Assembly (NCBI GenBank): GCA_019751945.1
Contig: JAIEMT010000023.1
Span: forward strand, 62,001-126,000
Direction of reading: 5' to 3'
DNA length: 64,000 bases
Source: a bacterium
Lineage (GTDB): Bacteria; Bdellovibrionota; UBA1018
The stretch's first letter is position 1, and the number at the start of each line of letters is the position of its first letter. The notes under the pieces are model-generated. The model ran no database searches. It was not told the DNA's origin and saw nothing but the letters and a program-made list of their open reading frames with translations. Positions 9,614 through 19,106 of this stretch are shown piece by piece. The position numbers were made by a program, and so were the translations under genes.

Positions 9614-10205
9614 GGGTGAAAAACACGTTCGTGACAAAAGCGTCGGGCTTCTTCGCGTTTGGCTCTTTGCCGGTATTCAAAGACTTCTGAATGAGCGCGT
9701 TGGCCTGATCAAGAATTTGGGTCTTCACTAGATAACGCCCTTGAACCGTAACGAGTTCACTAAAGCTCTTTCGACCAATGAGAGAGATCACTCGATCCAC
9801 TAGAACAGGACGGACTATTTCAAGCTGGTCTTTCAAACTGATGTCTCGCAACTCGAGTGCGAAACCGAGAGTGACGTAGTGAAATTTTCCGCGAATTTCC
9901 TGAGGCGCTCCCGGCAGCGGCCTGGGTTGTCCCGGTACACTTTGAATATTAACCGTGAGTGGCTCGAACTGCACTGTGCCCGGCTCCAATGGGTGCGCTG
10001 GGGTGGCCTTCGCTTCTTCCAGCCGAGCTCGCTCGCCATGTTCAGTGACCTTGGGCCTCTTGTAAAGAATGCGCGTGTAGATCACCAATCCCATCACCGA
10101 TAGGATTGCGACCGTATTCACTAGAACTGCGATGAGACCTAAGGGCCCCGGTCCAGCAGGCTTTTCTGCCGCTGCACCTTCTGGAGAACTGGGAGCTTCT
10201 GCCAC
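9597..10205 (-). CDS. fliL: FliL-family flagellar basal-body-associated protein
   Basis: 202 residues: a short Ala/Pro-rich cytoplasmic tail, one membrane helix (about 22-43), a charged linker, and a FliL domain from about residue 75. The domain shows VTLGFALELRD, a charged helix VDRVISLIGRKSFSEL, and the C-terminal ending VFFTHFIVQ that is characteristic of FliL. In other bacteria FliL surrounds the flagellar stator and supports torque. No other flagellar gene is in the window, so this may be one of several FliL paralogues, and the symbol is by family only. It lies downstream of alanine dehydrogenase with an 11-base gap and may share its transcript. Confidence 0.75.
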   Translation of the reverse strand: MAEAPSSPEGAAAEKPAGPGPLGLIAVLVNTVAILSVMGLVIYTRILYKRPKVTEHGERARLEEAKATPAHPLEPGTVQFEPLTVNIQSVPGQPRPLPGAPQEIRGKFHYVTLGFALELRDISLKDQLEIVRPVLVDRVISLIGRKSFSELVTVQGRYLVKTQILDQANALIQKSLNTGKEPNAKKPDAFVTNVFFTHFIVQ

Positions 10206-10216
10206 TCCAGTCTATT

Positions 10217-11323
10217 TTAGACCCGAACTGGCTCGAACGGCAAGCCGAGGTCATCAGCAACCTGTTTATAGGTCACTTTACCGTTAAAGATGTTCACACC
10301 CTTACGGAGAGCTTCATCTTTAGCAACGGCGTCCTTCCAACCCAGGTTCGCCAACATGAGAGCGTACCGCATCGTCACGTTCGTCAAAGCGTAGGTCGAA
10401 GTGCGCGGAACGGCTCCTGGCATGTTCGGAACAGCATAATGAATCACGCCGTCTACCGTGTAGGTTGGATGTTCATGGCTGGTTGGGCGGCAGGTTTCAA
10501 CCGAGCCACCTTGGTCCACGGCAACGTCAACGACGACGCCGCCGGGTTGCATCTTAGAAATCATTTCGCGAGTGACCAGTTTCGGAGCCTTCGCACCTGG
10601 GACCAGAACAGCGCCGATCACCAGATCCGCACCGAGTACGGCCTTTTCAACCTGTTCGCTGTTGGAATAGAGAGTGTTGATCTCGTTGCCGAAGATGTCC
10701 GAGAGGTAGTCCAGGCGATGAACGTTCACATCCAAGATGGAAACCTTCGCGCCCAATCCCACTGCCATCTTCGCAGCGTTGATACCGACGACACCGCCGC
10801 CGAGAACCACAACGCTCGCACGATCGACACCCGTCACACCGCCCAAGAGCATGCCCTTGCCGCCGTGATCGTGTTGTAAGTAAGTCGCGCCGATCTGAGT
10901 AGCCATACGACCAGCTACGGCACTCATCGGGGCCAAGAGCGGAAGGGATCCGTCCGGCGCTTGAATGGTTTCATACGCGATACCAACGATACGTCTCTCC
11001 ATCAAAGCTTTGGTGAGGCGCTCATCAGCAGCCAAATGCAAATAGGTATAAAGGATCTGACCGTCGCGGAGCATGGAATACTCTTCCGGCAGCGGCTCCT
11101 TCACTTTCACAATCATGTCGGATCGATCGAAAATTTCTTTCGGGCTTTCCACGATCGTTGCTCCCGCTTTGCGGTAGTCTTCATCGCTGATGCCAGCTCC
11201 AACGCCCGCGTTGTGCTGAACTAAAACTTTGTGACCGCTTTGGGTGAGCGCTCGAACGCCAGCGACAACCATGCCCACGCGATTTTCTTTGTTCTTAATT
11301 TCCTTCGGTACACCGACAATCAT
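10217..11323 (-). CDS. ald: Alanine dehydrogenase
   Basis: 368 residues, the usual size. It catalyses the reversible NAD-dependent oxidative deamination of L-alanine to pyruvate and ammonia. The N-terminus ([14 protein letters not shown]), the catalytic region with LHLAADE and YETIQ, the NAD-binding [17 protein letters not shown] and the VDVAVDQGG and [11 protein letters not shown] blocks all match the family closely. Ribosome-binding site AAAGGAT lies 7 bases before the ATG. It may feed amino-acid carbon into central metabolism, which fits a protein-consuming lifestyle (inference). Confidence 0.96.
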   Translation of the reverse strand: MIVGVPKEIKNKENRVGMVVAGVRALTQSGHKVLVQHNAGVGAGISDEDYRKAGATIVESPKEIFDRSDMIVKVKEPLPEEYSMLRDGQILYTYLHLAADERLTKALMERRIVGIAYETIQAPDGSLPLLAPMSAVAGRMATQIGATYLQHDHGGKGMLLGGVTGVDRASVVVLGGGVVGINAAKMAVGLGAKVSILDVNVHRLDYLSDIFGNEINTLYSNSEQVEKAVLGADLVIGAVLVPGAKAPKLVTREMISKMQPGGVVVDVAVDQGGSVETCRPTSHEHPTYTVDGVIHYAVPNMPGAVPRTSTYALTNVTMRYALMLANLGWKDAVAKDEALRKGVNIFNGKVTYKQVADDLGLPFEPVRV

Positions 11324-11345
11324 GCTGATCCTTTCTGATGCCTCT

Positions 11346-12119
11346 TTAAGCCCCTACGCGAATCTTCAACCCGTCGTAAGCCAGCTTCACTCCCTTGGGG
11401 AGTTTCCGGTTTGTCTTCGCATAATCAAAGTCATGTCCAAGATGGGTGAGAAATGTTTTTTTAGGACGAATTTTCTCTACCATCTCTAACGCCCGATCCA
11501 GATTCAGATGTGTCTTGTGAGGCTCTATCTTTACGCAATCTAGAACCAAAACCGACAAACCCTTCAAACGATCCAGCGACGTCTCAGGTATATAGCTGCA
11601 ATCGGTGACATAGGCAACGGAGTCGAAGCGGTAAGCGATGCATTCCTTCGAGCCATGCTGAACCGGGATAGGCTGGACTGGTACGCCCACCACGTCAACC
11701 TGGGGGGTGGCCGAACTAAACTGCGTTAGATGAAGCTGGGGAATCCCCCCTCCCTCAACCGGCAGCTTGGAGTTAAAAATGTACTCAAATTTCCGAGTCA
11801 GATCTTGGTAGGTCCATTCATTCCCGAAGATGGGAATCGACGTTTTTTGTGCAAAATTGAAGCTTCGAAGCTCGTCGATGCCGTGGATGTGGTCGGCATG
11901 GGGATGGGTGTACAGCACCGCATCAACCCTGGGGATTTTATTGGCTAGAGCCTGTTGACGAAGATCGGTCGAGGTGTCGATCAGAATACTTTTCCCGCGG
12001 GTCTGCAACCAAGCCGAGGCTCGAAGGCGCTTGTTCTTAGGGTCTTTTGACCGGCAAACCGGGCATTTGCAGCAAAGAAGCGGGACACCAGTAGACGTCC
12101 CACTTCCGAGAATAGTCAT
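11346..12119 (-). CDS. MBL-fold metallohydrolase (PhnP-like)
   Basis: 257 residues from the ATG at 12119, where the conserved [12 protein letters not shown] begins; upstream in-frame starts are a GTG at 12158 and an ATG at 12143. It has the metallo-beta-lactamase metal motif HPHADH, a later conserved His in PVQHGS, the Asp in VTDCSYIP and the final His in THLGHDF. An N-terminal cysteine cluster (CCKCPVC) resembles the structural zinc knuckle of PhnP-type phosphodiesterases. It probably cleaves a cyclic phosphodiester or a related metabolite. PhnP itself belongs to phosphonate operons, and none is nearby, so the substrate is not assigned. Divergent from the SDR gene. Confidence 0.85.
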   Translation of the reverse strand: MTILGSGTSTGVPLLCCKCPVCRSKDPKNKRLRASAWLQTRGKSILIDTSTDLRQQALANKIPRVDAVLYTHPHADHIHGIDELRSFNFAQKTSIPIFGNEWTYQDLTRKFEYIFNSKLPVEGGGIPQLHLTQFSSATPQVDVVGVPVQPIPVQHGSKECIAYRFDSVAYVTDCSYIPETSLDRLKGLSVLVLDCVKIEPHKTHLNLDRALEMVEKIRPKKTFLTHLGHDFDYAKTNRKLPKGVKLAYDGLKIRVGA

Positions 12120-12166
12120 TACTATCGATTTGCCTGAAGGCATGAGGGCTGGTACCACGAAAGCCT

Positions 12167-13168
12167 ATGAAAGCGCTAGTAACAGGAGCAACCGGATTCA
12201 TCGGAAGTACCCTTGTTGAGGAACTCTCCCAGGCAGGGATCCAGGTGCGTGCTCTGATGCGAAAAACCTCGAGTTCAGCCAACCTCGAAGGGCTAAACTT
12301 TGAGCGAACCGAGGGAGATCTCGCAGATTTCGACGCCCTAAAAAAGGCCGTTCAAGGCGTGGACTTGGTCTTTCACCTGGCTGGCGTAGTGATTGCCAAG
12401 AATCGTGAAGGCTTTTTCGAACACAATGCAAGCGGCACTGAACGCTTGGCGCGAGCTGTTGCTGAAGCCAATCCCGGCTTAAAAAGATTTGTGTATGTCT
12501 CGAGCTTAGCTGCGGGTGGACCCACTCTTTCAGCAGACCCCCGCCAGGAAACCCATGAAGACCAACCTGTTTCAAGTTACGGCCTGAGTAAGCGACAGGG
12601 GGAGATTGAACTTCTTAAGTACAAAAACACGTACCCGATTTCAATTGTGCGCCCGCCGCTGGTGTACGGCCCGAAGGACAAAGCCACTTTTCTTTTTGTC
12701 AAAACGGTCGCCAAGAACATTGTTCCCATGTTTGCAGCCGGGACTGAGAGCGGTCAGAAGTATTACAGCGGAATTCATGTTCGGGACTTGGTGCGGGGCA
12801 TTATTCAGGCTGCCCAAGTGCCGGTAGAGAAAGCACCCTCAGGCGAAATCTTCTACCTTGCAGCTGACGACATCTTTACCTACGAACAGATGATGATGAC
12901 GATTGCGAAGAATCTGGATCGCAAGCCTCTGCGATTCAAGATCCCCATCATTACACTGAAGATTGCCGCAACCGGACTGACCGCGTTAGGCAAACTGACG
13001 AATAAGACCTACCCTCTCAATTTAGATAAGTTAAATGAGATTCTTCCTGATTATTGGATCTGTTCGAATCACAAGGCTAAGAGTATTCTTGGCTTTCAAC
13101 CGGAATACGACCTCACACGCGGCCTTGAAAACACAGTTACTTGGTACCGAAATCACCGCTGGATTTAA
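12167..13168 (+). CDS. NAD(P)-dependent epimerase/dehydratase (extended SDR)
   Basis: 333 residues with a Rossmann GATGFIG nucleotide-binding loop at residues 7-13, an acidic GDLAD that binds the adenine, FHLAG, and the catalytic Y138xxxK142 with the preceding VSS. The fold is that of sugar-nucleotide epimerases and 3-beta-hydroxysteroid dehydrogenase-like enzymes. The C-terminal substrate half is not specific enough to name a substrate. It is followed by, and overlaps, the M16 peptidase genes. Confidence 0.88.
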   Translation: MKALVTGATGFIGSTLVEELSQAGIQVRALMRKTSSSANLEGLNFERTEGDLADFDALKKAVQGVDLVFHLAGVVIAKNREGFFEHNASGTERLARAVAEANPGLKRFVYVSSLAAGGPTLSADPRQETHEDQPVSSYGLSKRQGEIELLKYKNTYPISIVRPPLVYGPKDKATFLFVKTVAKNIVPMFAAGTESGQKYYSGIHVRDLVRGIIQAAQVPVEKAPSGEIFYLAADDIFTYEQMMMTIAKNLDRKPLRFKIPIITLKIAATGLTALGKLTNKTYPLNLDKLNEILPDYWICSNHKAKSILGFQPEYDLTRGLENTVTWYRNHRWI

Positions 13169-14534
13169 ATGGAAGAAGCCCGTCGCTTTCTGTGGCGTCG
13201 CTCTGCTTTTAATCTCGGGCTTTTTTTTCGGACACGGATGCAGACAAGAAGTTCGAAACGACGGACTCGGTCTTAAAATTAATCTCGAATACAAAAAACT
13301 TTCAAACGGTCTGCAAGTAATTTTGATCGAAGACCACACGTTGCCCATCGTGAGTTACCAAACCTGGTTCAAGGTGGGCTCGGTGGATGAAAAACCGGGC
13401 TCGACTGGGCTGGCACATCTCTTCGAACATCTAATGTTCAAAGGCACTCCGAAGTTTGGGCCGAAACAAATTTTTCATCAGCTGGAAGCCAAAGGGGCCG
13501 AAGTCAACGCCTTCACGACTCGAGACTACACGGTCTACTACGAAAACTTTATTTCGAGCCTGCTTCCGAAGGTGATCGAAATTGAATCGGATCGCATGAA
13601 TAATCTGACCCTCACTCAGGAAATTCTCAATTCCGAGCGCCAGGTTGTTTTTGAAGAAAGACATCTCCGAACTGAAAACACTCCTGGCGGAAAAACGCAG
13701 GAAGCCCTCTGGCAGATGGCCTTTTCACGTCACCCCTACAGAAATCCTGTCATTGGTTATCCGGAAGATTTGGCCAGTCTAACTTTGGAAAAAATGACTG
13801 CATTTTACAAAGATTACTACCGCCCCAACAATGCGGCAGTGATTGTAGCGGGCGACATTAAATCCAAAGAAGTCTTCGACATGATTCAAAAGGCTTACGG
13901 GCACCTCCCTTCAGGTAAAATTCCGAAGCGCGATTTTGAAAAGGAACCCGAGCAAGAGGGCGAACGCCGCTTGGTGATGTACGAACCCACACCGAGCGAA
14001 CGCTTCACATACGCCTACCATGTACCATCGGCTCACGATGACGATGCGTACGCTCTCGATGTATTGTCGAATATTCTCTTCGAAGGGACGAGCTCACGCG
14101 CCTATCGACGCCTCACCGAAGAGCGCGACATCGCCTGGGGAGTCGGTGGCTCCAATTTCACGCCGACCTATCCGGGGCTTTTCATTATTGGCGGAACGAT
14201 GCGCGGAAACCTATCGACGAGCCTGGCTGAAGCAGAGATGGATCGCCTCATTTCAGATGTTCAAACCACTCCGGTGAAAGAGAAAGAAATTCAAGCTGCA
14301 GTTCGTCAGCTCACCGTTCAATTGGTCGATAGCGTGCGCACTCAACACGGGCTGGCTCAGCTGATTGGTACCGTGACAATGATCTTAGAAGACCCGAAGA
14401 AATATTCAGACGACATTCAGAAGTACACCCGGGTGACGGCGGCAGATGTGAAACGTGTGGCAGAGAAATATCTGCTTCCCAACAACCGCACCGTTATTAC
14501 GGTCATGCCCGAGAAGAAGAAGGCGGCCAAATGA
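13125..14534 (+). CDS. M16 zinc metallopeptidase, catalytic subunit
   Basis: An insulinase/processing-peptidase-like protein with the inverted zinc motif HLFEH in GLAHLFEHLMFKGT and a downstream glutamate region. An N-terminal hydrophobic stretch ending in a cysteine (ISGFFFGHGC) suggests export, possibly as a lipoprotein, though the lipobox is poor. The start is unclear. There is no ATG, GTG or TTG between the TTG at 13125 and the hydrophobic segment; the next upstream option is the ATG at 13035, which gives 499 residues. Either start overlaps the SDR gene (stop 13166-13168). It is coupled by ATGA to the second M16 gene and probably forms a heterodimer with it. Confidence 0.85.
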   Translation: MKTQLLGTEITAGFKWKKPVAFCGVALLLISGFFFGHGCRQEVRNDGLGLKINLEYKKLSNGLQVILIEDHTLPIVSYQTWFKVGSVDEKPGSTGLAHLFEHLMFKGTPKFGPKQIFHQLEAKGAEVNAFTTRDYTVYYENFISSLLPKVIEIESDRMNNLTLTQEILNSERQVVFEERHLRTENTPGGKTQEALWQMAFSRHPYRNPVIGYPEDLASLTLEKMTAFYKDYYRPNNAAVIVAGDIKSKEVFDMIQKAYGHLPSGKIPKRDFEKEPEQEGERRLVMYEPTPSERFTYAYHVPSAHDDDAYALDVLSNILFEGTSSRAYRRLTEERDIAWGVGGSNFTPTYPGLFIIGGTMRGNLSTSLAEAEMDRLISDVQTTPVKEKEIQAAVRQLTVQLVDSVRTQHGLAQLIGTVTMILEDPKKYSDDIQKYTRVTAADVKRVAEKYLLPNNRTVITVMPEKKKAAK

Positions 14535-15919
14535 TCCGACGTTTTCTCGTTCTCATCCTCTTCGCTTCCAGTGCTTTTGCGGCAGATCCGGCTGTGAAAC
14601 TTCCAATTCCTGAACTAGAAACTCTCCCGAACGGCTTAGAAATAGCCTGGTTTCAAAACGATGCCATTCCCGTCACTGATTTTATTTTGCTCGTGAGATC
14701 GGGACATCGAGACGACCCCACGGGAAAATCAGGAACCATCGAACTCTTGGCCAATGCGTTAGAGAGAGGTTCCAAAGGTTTGACCTCTCAACAGATGGCC
14801 GAGTCGATCGAAAAACTCGGTGCTTCTCGTTACATTAATGTGGAACAAGATTGGTTGATGATTGGAGTTCACGGCTTAGCACCCGACGCTCCAGCGCTCT
14901 TAGATTGGTTGAGCGCTGTCACCCTCCATCCAGATTTTCCAGACGGAGAAGTAAAACGTGAACACGCCCGCATCGTGGATCGCTGGAACCACCTTGAAGA
15001 TTACAGCGACCTCACCGCCTCGCTGGCCTTTGAGCGAGTCATTTCTTCTGGCAGCACCTATTACCGAAATACGGTTTTCTCTCTCGACGAATTTAAAGGG
15101 GTATCTAAGAAAGATGTGGTTTCTTTTTATAAGAAACATTTTATTCCAAAAGGTTCGATGATTCTGGTCGTGGGCAGAGTAAATCGAAGCGAAGTGAAAA
15201 ATCAGATTCTTTCCACCTTTGGAAAATGGAAACCGGAAACATCGCCCGCTCGCGACTTTAAAAAAGGCGCTTGGAAACACGCTCCCGCTAAAAATGAAAT
15301 TCTGATTGTGGATCGGCCCGGTCTCACCCAGGTTCAAGTGAAGATCGGTTTCAAAGCGCCTCCCTATAAAATTCCGGAACGCTACGCGCTTGCTGTCGGA
15401 AATTCTCTATTCGGAGAATACTTCAACAGCCGCCTCAACTCTGTCATACGAGATAAAATGGGGCTGACCTACTCGATTACGAGCGGCTTCAACTACAACA
15501 AAGAGGGCGCGAGCTACTCGATCACAGCAGCCACCCGAAATGAAGTGGCGGGCCAGCTCATCAATAAAACTCTCGAGATGTTGAAGGAGTTCAAGAAAGG
15601 TCCCATCAGCGCTGAAGAAGTGCAGCTCGCGAAAGACTACCTGGTTGGAGGCTATCCTCTGACGGTGTCCACCCTCACTGCGGTGGCATCCCGATGGCTG
15701 ACCGGAAGAGTTTTTGATTTAGGTCCCAACTATCTCAACGAGTTTGTTCCCGAAACGAGCAAGGTGACTCAAGCCGAAGTCGAAGCGGCTGTGAAAAAAT
15801 ATTTCGACATCGACAACCTGGTCATCACTTTGGCTTGCGATTATTCAGCCGCCAAGAAGAGCCTGGAAAAAGAAGGCTTCAAGAAGTTTAAAAAGATTCG
15901 TGTGAAAGATCTGATTTAG
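14531..15919 (+). CDS. M16 peptidase-like protein, non-catalytic subunit
   Basis: 462 residues with a classical signal peptide (RRFLVLILFASSAFA, cleavage before ADPAV). It shares the M16 fold (GTIELLANALERGS, later PGLTQVQVKIGFKAP and DKMGLTYSITSGF), but the region that should carry HxxEH reads GTIELLANA, so the zinc ligands and catalytic Glu are absent. It starts inside the stop of the catalytic partner (ATGA at 14531-14534). Paired active and inactive M16 subunits are known in bacteria and mitochondria. They would form a periplasmic clamshell peptidase degrading short or unfolded peptides. Confidence 0.87.
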   Translation: MIRRFLVLILFASSAFAADPAVKLPIPELETLPNGLEIAWFQNDAIPVTDFILLVRSGHRDDPTGKSGTIELLANALERGSKGLTSQQMAESIEKLGASRYINVEQDWLMIGVHGLAPDAPALLDWLSAVTLHPDFPDGEVKREHARIVDRWNHLEDYSDLTASLAFERVISSGSTYYRNTVFSLDEFKGVSKKDVVSFYKKHFIPKGSMILVVGRVNRSEVKNQILSTFGKWKPETSPARDFKKGAWKHAPAKNEILIVDRPGLTQVQVKIGFKAPPYKIPERYALAVGNSLFGEYFNSRLNSVIRDKMGLTYSITSGFNYNKEGASYSITAATRNEVAGQLINKTLEMLKEFKKGPISAEEVQLAKDYLVGGYPLTVSTLTAVASRWLTGRVFDLGPNYLNEFVPETSKVTQAEVEAAVKKYFDIDNLVITLACDYSAAKKSLEKEGFKKFKKIRVKDLI

Positions 15920-16314
15920 GTCGAGCTCAGAGCCGTGCCACCGACCTCGGGATCGAGGTTGGGCTTTACGGACTCCATAATGCATTGGCCTTCAAAGAAA
16001 GCACCGAAGTCGATGGTAATGGAAGGACATTGAATCTTTCCAATCACGCGACCAGAGCCGGACACCACGACTTTCGTGCCCGCACGAATATCCCCCTTCA
16101 CGTAACCATCGACGTAAAGAGTGTCCGCGTGGATATTTCCTTCCACGACAGATGTTTCTTTCAAAACAAGAACACTGCCCGCAACAGCGTGCACATCACC
16201 CACCAACGTGCCGTGCACGCGCGAAATGTGCTTGAGCCAAATCTTTCCTTCGAGGCGACTGCCCTCGGCAATAACGTTGATGGTGGATTCTGAAATCTGC
16301 GCTTCTTTTTGCAT
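15916..16314 (-). CDS. Bactofilin
   Basis: 132 residues from the ATG at 16314, which overlaps the previous stop as TGATG; a GTG at 16317 is the alternative. It carries the right-handed beta-helix of bactofilins: repeated short hydrophobic turns such as SRLEGKIWL, VHGTLVGDV, VVEGNIHAD, VDGYVKGDIRA and GRVIGKIQCPS. Bactofilins polymerise without nucleotide into membrane-bound filaments that position cell-wall enzymes, stalks or chromosome-segregation factors. It is co-transcribed with the single-pass membrane protein upstream, a likely recruiter or client. Its stop codon overlaps the stop of the convergent M16 gene. Confidence 0.9.
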   Translation of the reverse strand: MQKEAQISESTINVIAEGSRLEGKIWLKHISRVHGTLVGDVHAVAGSVLVLKETSVVEGNIHADTLYVDGYVKGDIRAGTKVVVSGSGRVIGKIQCPSITIDFGAFFEGQCIMESVKPNLDPEVGGTALSST

Positions 16315-17237
16315 CACTCTTGTTGTTCCGGCGTAGCGGGTGTGCTCGGAGCAGGTGCTGCTCCTGGAACCGCGGGAGCCTGCCCAGCCGGAGCACCGTC
16401 CGCAGGCGCTGCCGCATCGGGAGCTTCACTTTCCACATGAGCAGCTTTGCCCACTTCAGGGGCAACTTTATACGCGTACAAAAGCTGTGCGCCGTTCAAA
16501 TCGAAAAGCAGGATTTGAACTTCGTTGATATCTTTTCGGTTCGTGAAAGGACCAAAGTCCGCGCGCACTTCTCGCAAGCGTTTCACTGAAAAATATTCGC
16601 CACGCTTAGTATCTAAGAGCGTGCCGCTTTCAGAGTTCATCACGCCGTCGGGATAAGCCATCAGCGCTTGCGGCCCACGCGCTAGAACGACGACTCGGCC
16701 TTGTAAACCGCCGCCGTCGGTCTTGACGTATTGAAGAGTAAATTGCACACGCAGAGTTTTTCCGCGCCAAATGGCTCGAGGTTGATTCACCCGAACCGGA
16801 ATGGTTGCCGCATCAGGCGGTGCAGCCATCGGTTTGCCAGTCACCCAGCTCAAAAATCCCATGGAAGCGATATTGCTGGGGGAGGTGACGGGGGCCGAAG
16901 TGACCGCCGGTGCAGGAGCGGATTCCAGTGCCGAAGGCGTGACAGCCGGCAACGCACCACCACCGACCTTGGCTTCTAGGGAACGGTACGAAGCCCGGAT
17001 GTCATCCAACTCTTTTTCAATTTCTTGGAATCGGGACGGATCAGCCGTGCGAGCGACTCGATAGAAACGAATCGCCAAAAAACTGGCGGTCGAAGCCACC
17101 AGAATACAAAACCCCACCGCCAATCCCAAACGGAGAATCCATCGGAGGGGAACTAATAGCGTCCTTGCCGTCAGGTTATCCTTAAAGACAAGGAGAGTAA
17201 CCTGATCGGAGCCCTTTAAAGCACCTTGTTGAGCCAC
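16314..17237 (-). CDS. Single-pass membrane protein encoded with bactofilin, unknown function
   Basis: 307 residues from a GTG with an upstream TAAGG. Residues about 12-30 form a positively charged amphipathic segment (LLVFKDNLTARTLLVP), then one membrane helix (about 33-55), a short predicted coiled coil (DPSRFQEIEKELDDIRASYRSLEAKV), a Pro/Ala linker, a globular domain (about 145-260) and a low-complexity Pro/Ala tail. The N-terminal half resembles the anchor and coiled coil of the M23 endopeptidases often encoded beside bactofilins, but no M23 zinc motif is present and the C-terminal domain was not recognised. It may be a non-enzymatic bactofilin partner (inference). Confidence 0.7.
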   Translation of the reverse strand: MAQQGALKGSDQVTLLVFKDNLTARTLLVPLRWILRLGLAVGFCILVASTASFLAIRFYRVARTADPSRFQEIEKELDDIRASYRSLEAKVGGGALPAVTPSALESAPAPAVTSAPVTSPSNIASMGFLSWVTGKPMAAPPDAATIPVRVNQPRAIWRGKTLRVQFTLQYVKTDGGGLQGRVVVLARGPQALMAYPDGVMNSESGTLLDTKRGEYFSVKRLREVRADFGPFTNRKDINEVQILLFDLNGAQLLYAYKVAPEVGKAAHVESEAPDAAAPADGAPAGQAPAVPGAAPAPSTPATPEQQE

Positions 17238-17304
17238 GTGAAAACCTTAGCTTTTCCAATTTTCAGTGTCAACTTACCTCACAGTTTGTCCGAAGAGAAA
17301 AGTG

Positions 17305-19095
17305 ATGAAGATTCTACTGTTGAATCCTCAAATCGACGCAGCGCATGAACTTATCGCAGACCTGCGCCCACTGGGCGTCTCGGTCCTTTTGCCTGAAGAC
17401 GAAGTGGAAGCCTGGCAGATGCTCCAACTTCACGGCAATAGCGTAGAGCTGGCCGTCGTGCACCGCGAAGGACTGGCCAGTTCCCTCGCATCCAAAGAAT
17501 TCGGCATCAAATTTATTGAAAAGGTGAAGGCCGACCCGAATCAGTCGGATCTCCCCATCATTCTGACCTCTCAGGAATGGGGAAACTCGGAATTCGCAGC
17601 TCACCAGAATTCGTCCCAAGGCGTCAATGCTTACCTAAAATTTCCATTTAGTCTAGGTCAGTTGACCGATCTCTTCGATGGCGTCTTAGGCAGCGAATGG
17701 CGCCCTTCCAATGCAGTCGGCGCAGGCACTGCCACAACCCCCATCGCGGACGGCCAATACCCCGAAGTTCCGTTTACGAATACCGGGATCGTCTTGGAAG
17801 ATGCTTCGAAGCATTTCGGAACACCCACTCCCAGCGACATTAGCCTCTCGGCTCCGCCCGCCGGAGAAGTCACATCGCCGTCCATTCCGACCGTGATGAA
17901 CGTAGGCGCTCCACCGCCGGACTTTGCCCCCCTGAAGGACGTCGAAGCTGTCGATATTTCCAAGGTCGACATTCCGCGCCCGTCGGGAAGCAAACCTCCT
18001 AAGCCACCAGGAAAAGAAGAGGGCTTCGTACCCACTTCCATTTCCATCTTGATGGCGAAGCCGGGCGATGACGAAGGCAAAGAACCCAACACCAGCATCA
18101 ATGTGAGCCCGGATGAACCCTCCGTGAAGGAACCGCGTCTAGCGGCCTTGCTCGGTTCACTCCTGGGTCGCAACAAGAAGAAAGCCAGCGGTGCTGACAA
18201 CGTTGAAGAGGAAGAGAAGTCGACTCCAGCCATAGAATCCGAAAAAGAGAGCGACTCTGAATCGGATGCGATGATTGCACGCGAGATGCCTTACCTCGCG
18301 CCGAAAGCTCCGGAGACGCCACTCGGCCTCAGCGAAACGATCAAAGAAAAGAAACCGACCGAGACCAAAGAGATTCATTTGGTCGCAGTGGGCGATGCCG
18401 TCGTTCCCGGTGGAGCAGCTCAGACTCCGGACGAAGACACGCTCAAAAAGTATCTCATGCTTCGCGAGCAGGACGTGGTGGCCCTTTCCACCCAACTCAA
18501 ACGCGCTAAAGACCAGGTTCACAATATTGAGAACGACCTTCAAAGAGAGAAGGCACTCGGCCGCGAACTTAACCATCAAATCGACGAACTGAAAAAGAAG
18601 CTCGAGAACTTTGAACGCGATAAAGCCTACGCCATGGAAACGCTCACGGTGGAAAGCGGGGAGCTCCGATTCCAACTCAAGGCCAAGAGCGACAAGGTTC
18701 GCATCCTGGAAAATCGGGTGAAAGAAATCAACGAAAACATCGAACAACTTAAAGAACGCGTTCGCATTGATATCCGACGAATTCGCGTCCGCGAAAAAGA
18801 GTTGGAAAATCGATTGGAAATAGTAAAAAAGGATTCCGAAGCTCTCATCAGTTCCAGAGAGAATAAAATCTTAGAGCTGAAAAGAAAGATTGATCTGCTC
18901 GAGTTCAATATGGATCTCTTGCAGGATCAGTATGCGCGAGAAAAGAACCTAACCGCCGAGCTGCGGGACCGTTTAACCAAGGCTGCCCAGGTCGTACGTG
19001 TTGCTGAGGGTGTATTAGAGCCCGAGCCTAATTCCGAAACCTCTTCAAACACCGGATCTGGACCAGATAAGTACAGTGACAAGGCTGTATCGTAA
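17305..19095 (+). CDS. Pseudo-receiver / coiled-coil protein (FrzS/AglZ-like architecture)
   Basis: 596 residues from the ATG at 17305 (upstream GAAGAGA); a GTG at 17266 would add 13 unlikely residues. Residues 1-130 follow the receiver fold, with LPIILTS and NAYLKFPF in place of the usual strand 4 and KPF loop, but the acidic pocket is missing (LLLNPQ) and the phospho-acceptor position reads VVHREG. Residues about 130-385 are a Pro- and acid-rich disordered linker. Residues about 395-565 are an unbroken heptad coiled coil. This order matches the Myxococcus motility proteins FrzS and AglZ. It is followed by a GGDEF cyclase gene 11 bases away. A role in polarity or motility signalling is inferred. 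Confidence 0.78.
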   Translation: MKILLLNPQIDAAHELIADLRPLGVSVLLPEDEVEAWQMLQLHGNSVELAVVHREGLASSLASKEFGIKFIEKVKADPNQSDLPIILTSQEWGNSEFAAHQNSSQGVNAYLKFPFSLGQLTDLFDGVLGSEWRPSNAVGAGTATTPIADGQYPEVPFTNTGIVLEDASKHFGTPTPSDISLSAPPAGEVTSPSIPTVMNVGAPPPDFAPLKDVEAVDISKVDIPRPSGSKPPKPPGKEEGFVPTSISILMAKPGDDEGKEPNTSINVSPDEPSVKEPRLAALLGSLLGRNKKKASGADNVEEEEKSTPAIESEKESDSESDAMIAREMPYLAPKAPETPLGLSETIKEKKPTETKEIHLVAVGDAVVPGGAAQTPDEDTLKKYLMLREQDVVALSTQLKRAKDQVHNIENDLQREKALGRELNHQIDELKKKLENFERDKAYAMETLTVESGELRFQLKAKSDKVRILENRVKEINENIEQLKERVRIDIRRIRVREKELENRLEIVKKDSEALISSRENKILELKRKIDLLEFNMDLLQDQYAREKNLTAELRDRLTKAAQVVRVAEGVLEPEPNSETSSNTGSGPDKYSDKAVS

Positions 19096-19106
19096 AACTG
19101 GATGAG

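Noticed and set aside
13168-13270. ATG at the epimerase stop as start of the M16 peptidase
   Set aside because: It is in the wrong frame; its product is Arg-rich without an export signal, while the other frame encodes a hydrophobic signal and M16 domain.
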